Positions 62,166-64,000 of a DNA stretch of 64,000 bases are shown here, one piece after another. Made by a program: the position numbers and the translations under genes. The first letter of the stretch is position 1, and each line of letters opens with the position of its first letter. The stretch covers positions 355,007 through 419,006 of the forward strand of contig NZ_JBBYXK010000004.1 of the NCBI RefSeq assembly GCF_039655875.1, in the 5' to 3' direction. Under the pieces are notes generated by a model that was not told the origin of the DNA, searched no databases, and worked only from the letters and a program-made list of their open reading frames with translations. The DNA is from Emcibacter sp. SYSU 3D8. Its GTDB lineage: Bacteria > Pseudomonadota > Alphaproteobacteria > SMXS01.

Positions 62166-62498
62166 GTGATCGACGACACCACCACGAACATTCGCTTTCT
62201 CAACGATGCCTTCAGGCAAACGCTTGATGGCGGTCCCGTTCTTGTGACCCAAGGCATCAGGGCCCTGGATCCTGCTGTCCAATGCGAGGTCATCAGGCCG
62301 GTGCGGCAGTTCGACGCCTTTGGTCCGGACAACGATCCTCACGGTGAACACGACTTTGGCGCGTTCACTGTCGAGGGCCAAAGCATCTTCTGGAAGATCG
62401 ATTATTACGATCCCTCCATGCAGGGTGGGTCAGAAAATCCCGCCGATCCGGCGGTTACCAGACGCGTTCTGACAATCCTCCTGGCAGACGAATATTGA
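62166..62498 (+). CDS. DUF3768 domain protein
   Basis: A 110-residue protein matching DUF3768, common on alphaproteobacterial plasmids and integrative elements: IRFLNDAFRQT, HDFGAFTVEG, IFWKIDYYDPSMQGGSENP, LTILLADEY. Function unknown. It starts at GTG 62166 after GGAGTGACC. A terminator follows at 62506. Confidence 0.88.
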   Translation: MIDDTTTNIRFLNDAFRQTLDGGPVLVTQGIRALDPAVQCEVIRPVRQFDAFGPDNDPHGEHDFGAFTVEGQSIFWKIDYYDPSMQGGSENPADPAVTRRVLTILLADEY

Positions 62499-62505
62499 GT
62501 GCATC

Positions 62506-62532
62506 GCCCTGTGACCTGGTCACAGGGCTTTT
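62506..62532 (+). terminator. Rho-independent terminator after the DUF3768 gene
   Basis: GCCCTGTGAC (62506-62515) and GTCACAGGGC (62519-62528) form a 10-bp perfect stem over CTG, followed by TTTT. Confidence 0.85.
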
Positions 62533-62657
62533 CCTATACCGAAGTCGCTGTCCGATGCGCAGGAACTTCCGACCGCGCAGGAACCAGTGGCCAATGATGC
62601 CGATCCGGCAAATACCGCGGTCGTGTGACGTTCAGGGAGCCGGCCTATGCTTTCCAG

Positions 62658-62939
62658 ATGGAGCACGACATTCCCATCATATTGACCACGCATGCGGAAG
62701 AACGATCGGCCCGGAAGCGCATTACGACGGCTCAGATCGAGCAGGCAATCAGGCGACCCCATGCGGTGTTACCTCAAGGCAATGGTAGCTTCCGCGCCGT
62801 CCGAAAGGGCAAGAAGGCAAACCTGGTGGTCGTCTACGCCGAAGGCCTATGTGGAGATGAGCCTGCCCATATTGTGATCACGTCCTTCTACTCCGGCAAA
62901 TCGACCGGAAGTCAGAACGATCATCCTAGTCGCCTCTAA
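62658..62939 (+). CDS. DUF4258 domain protein
   Basis: A 93-residue protein with the DUF4258 pattern HAEERSARKRITTAQIEQAI followed by VVVYAEG and HIVITSFY. The fold is RelE-like and some relatives are toxin-like; none is proved here. No antitoxin-like gene lies next to it. A GTG at 62625 is an alternative start; neither has a strong ribosome site. Confidence 0.65.
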   Translation: MEHDIPIILTTHAEERSARKRITTAQIEQAIRRPHAVLPQGNGSFRAVRKGKKANLVVVYAEGLCGDEPAHIVITSFYSGKSTGSQNDHPSRL

Positions 62940-63034
62940 AATGCAGTCGAGCTGTGGTGCGCTAACACCTCTATGAACCATTCGTCCAGAATTCTCATGA
63001 AACCTCGAGCTGTCGTCGGCTCCGATCCAAACCT

Positions 63035-63904
63035 CTACGCCGCGAAGTATTGAGATAGTATCTCGTATATAGTCTTCATGAAAGTTCGAGGTCTGCCCCG
63101 CTCAAGTACACTAGAGCGGACAGAGTGCAACATTGCGATCTCCTGGTATGGAGAAAACAGCGCAATCTCTACGTTTTTTCCCGCCACCGCCAGGTTCGAG
63201 GTGGTCGATTTGAGAATTCCGCGCTTTTCCTCGGTTTCCGCCAGAATATAGCTCTGTTGCAGGCCCGTTACGAGTTCGAGGAAATTGACAACCTGTTCGT
63301 GCTGGGTAGCCGAATTCGCCCGGTCGAGCTCCTCTCTCAGCCGTAGCTGCTCATCGAGCAGGTCGCGCTTCTTTTCCTGGAACAGCGTCTGGTCGACGGC
63401 GCCGTCGAGGAACGCATCGGTCAGCCTGGAAAGGCGCAAGTCGATTTGTTTGATCCGGAACTCGCGGCTTTGCCGCGCGGCGTCCATCGCCTTGACCGCG
63501 GCTGCCTCGTTACGGCCGGCAATGTCCATCAGCGCGGCCGCCTCCTTGTCCTCGAAGGAGACCTTTTCCAACAATCCGGTAACTACCTCCTCGAGGCGGG
63601 TCTCCCGAACAGAGGTCGTCCGACAGCCCTTGGTGTGGCACCGGTAGTAAACGTGACCCTTCTGGCGCTCACCGATCAGGTGGTAGCCGCAGCAGGTACA
63701 GCGAACCATTCGGCGGTAGAGAAAGTCATGCTGGACCGGTCGTGCATACAGCTTGCCGTCGAGCATCCCCTGCACCTGGTCAAACAGCCTCTTCGAGATC
63801 AGCGGTTCATGGAGCCCGGCATAGGTCTCGCCCCTGAGTTCAAAAAGCCCGATATAAAAGTTTCTCCTCAAGATCTCCGCCAGCCGATTCACGCCGACTT
63901 CGGT
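63035..63904 (-). CDS. Large serine recombinase, C-terminal part (5' end lost)
   Basis: About 285 or more residues from the recombinase and zinc-ribbon regions of a large serine integrase: LRRNFYIGLFELRGETYAGLH, YRRMVRCTCCGYHLIGE and YYRCHTKGCRTTSVRE (four zinc-ligand Cys), then a long coiled coil. The catalytic N-terminal domain (resolvase, with Ser) is missing because the reading frame runs into the poly-G tract at 63905. It may be the integrase of this element, or part of another one. Confidence 0.85.
   Translation of the reverse strand, partial: TEVGVNRLAEILRRNFYIGLFELRGETYAGLHEPLISKRLFDQVQGMLDGKLYARPVQHDFLYRRMVRCTCCGYHLIGERQKGHVYYRCHTKGCRTTSVRETRLEEVVTGLLEKVSFEDKEAAALMDIAGRNEAAAVKAMDAARQSREFRIKQIDLRLSRLTDAFLDGAVDQTLFQEKKRDLLDEQLRLREELDRANSATQHEQVVNFLELVTGLQQSYILAETEEKRGILKSTTSNLAVAGKNVEIALFSPYQEIAMLHSVRSSVLERGRPRTFMKTIYEILSQYFAA

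Positions 63905-64000
<96 letters not shown>

Overview
The window looks like about 64 kb of an alphaproteobacterial genome. It is GC-rich, has Shine-Dalgarno-led genes and many 4-bp ATGA overlaps, and carries a MucR-family regulator, a DmeF-type exporter and DUF3768/ParB-like/ArdC genes of the kind found on alphaproteobacterial mobile elements. The order or genus cannot be fixed from the sequence alone. The last 96 bases are pure G and look like a contig-end sequencing artefact.

Region 1 (1-26,000) is ordinary chromosome made of short operons for catabolism and envelope functions: an MBOAT acyltransferase (cut by the left edge), nitronate monooxygenase, MaoC hydratase plus FAH-family hydrolase, DmeF exporter next to a TetR regulator, VOC proteins, an acyl-CoA-dehydrogenase-like flavoprotein, GST, a DPH6-like ATPase, an SDR plus Rieske oxygenase with an adjacent regulator, an AI-2E family permease, a zinc metallopeptidase, a repeat-rich helical protein with a lipoprotein partner, a GT2 glycosyltransferase and an aldo/keto reductase. 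The standout is at 6,686-8,091: a 25-codon leader peptide with four consecutive Thr codons, competing hairpins and a Rho-independent terminator lie before a short threonyl-tRNA synthetase that lacks the TGS and editing domains. This reads as a threonine-responsive attenuator controlling a second, non-canonical ThrRS.

Region 2 (26,146-42,717) is a complete aryl polyene (APE) pigment operon of 17 tightly packed minus-strand genes in the same order as apeC-apeR of enterobacteria, with additions: an aromatic amino acid ammonia lyase, a halogenase-like flavoprotein, and a fusion of the starter ligase (ApeH) to a dehydratase (ApeI). A divergent small exported protein sits at its head.

Region 3 (42,974-48,799) is again chromosome: a stand-alone MCE/MlaD protein, DUF4410 and DUF2062 proteins, two small genes, and a PRPP-synthetase-like/AMP-phosphorylase-type pair.

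Region 4 (about 49,167 to the end) is an integrated mobile element. Its left edge is marked by a 19-bp remnant of a tRNA 3' end with CCA, followed on the chromosomal side by a terminator. It carries a membrane protein, two different TraG/VirD4-like ATPases, a replication-relaxation protein, a 1,084-residue secreted fibre-like protein (VGIGTTSP repeats, an inserted SGNH hydrolase and a C-terminal S74 intramolecular chaperone), a MucR regulator, a large ParB-like protein, ArdC preceded by a perfect 14-bp hairpin, DUF3768 and DUF4258 proteins, and the C-terminal part of a large serine recombinase. No pilus or mating-channel genes are seen, so the transfer mechanism is either incomplete here or unusual.
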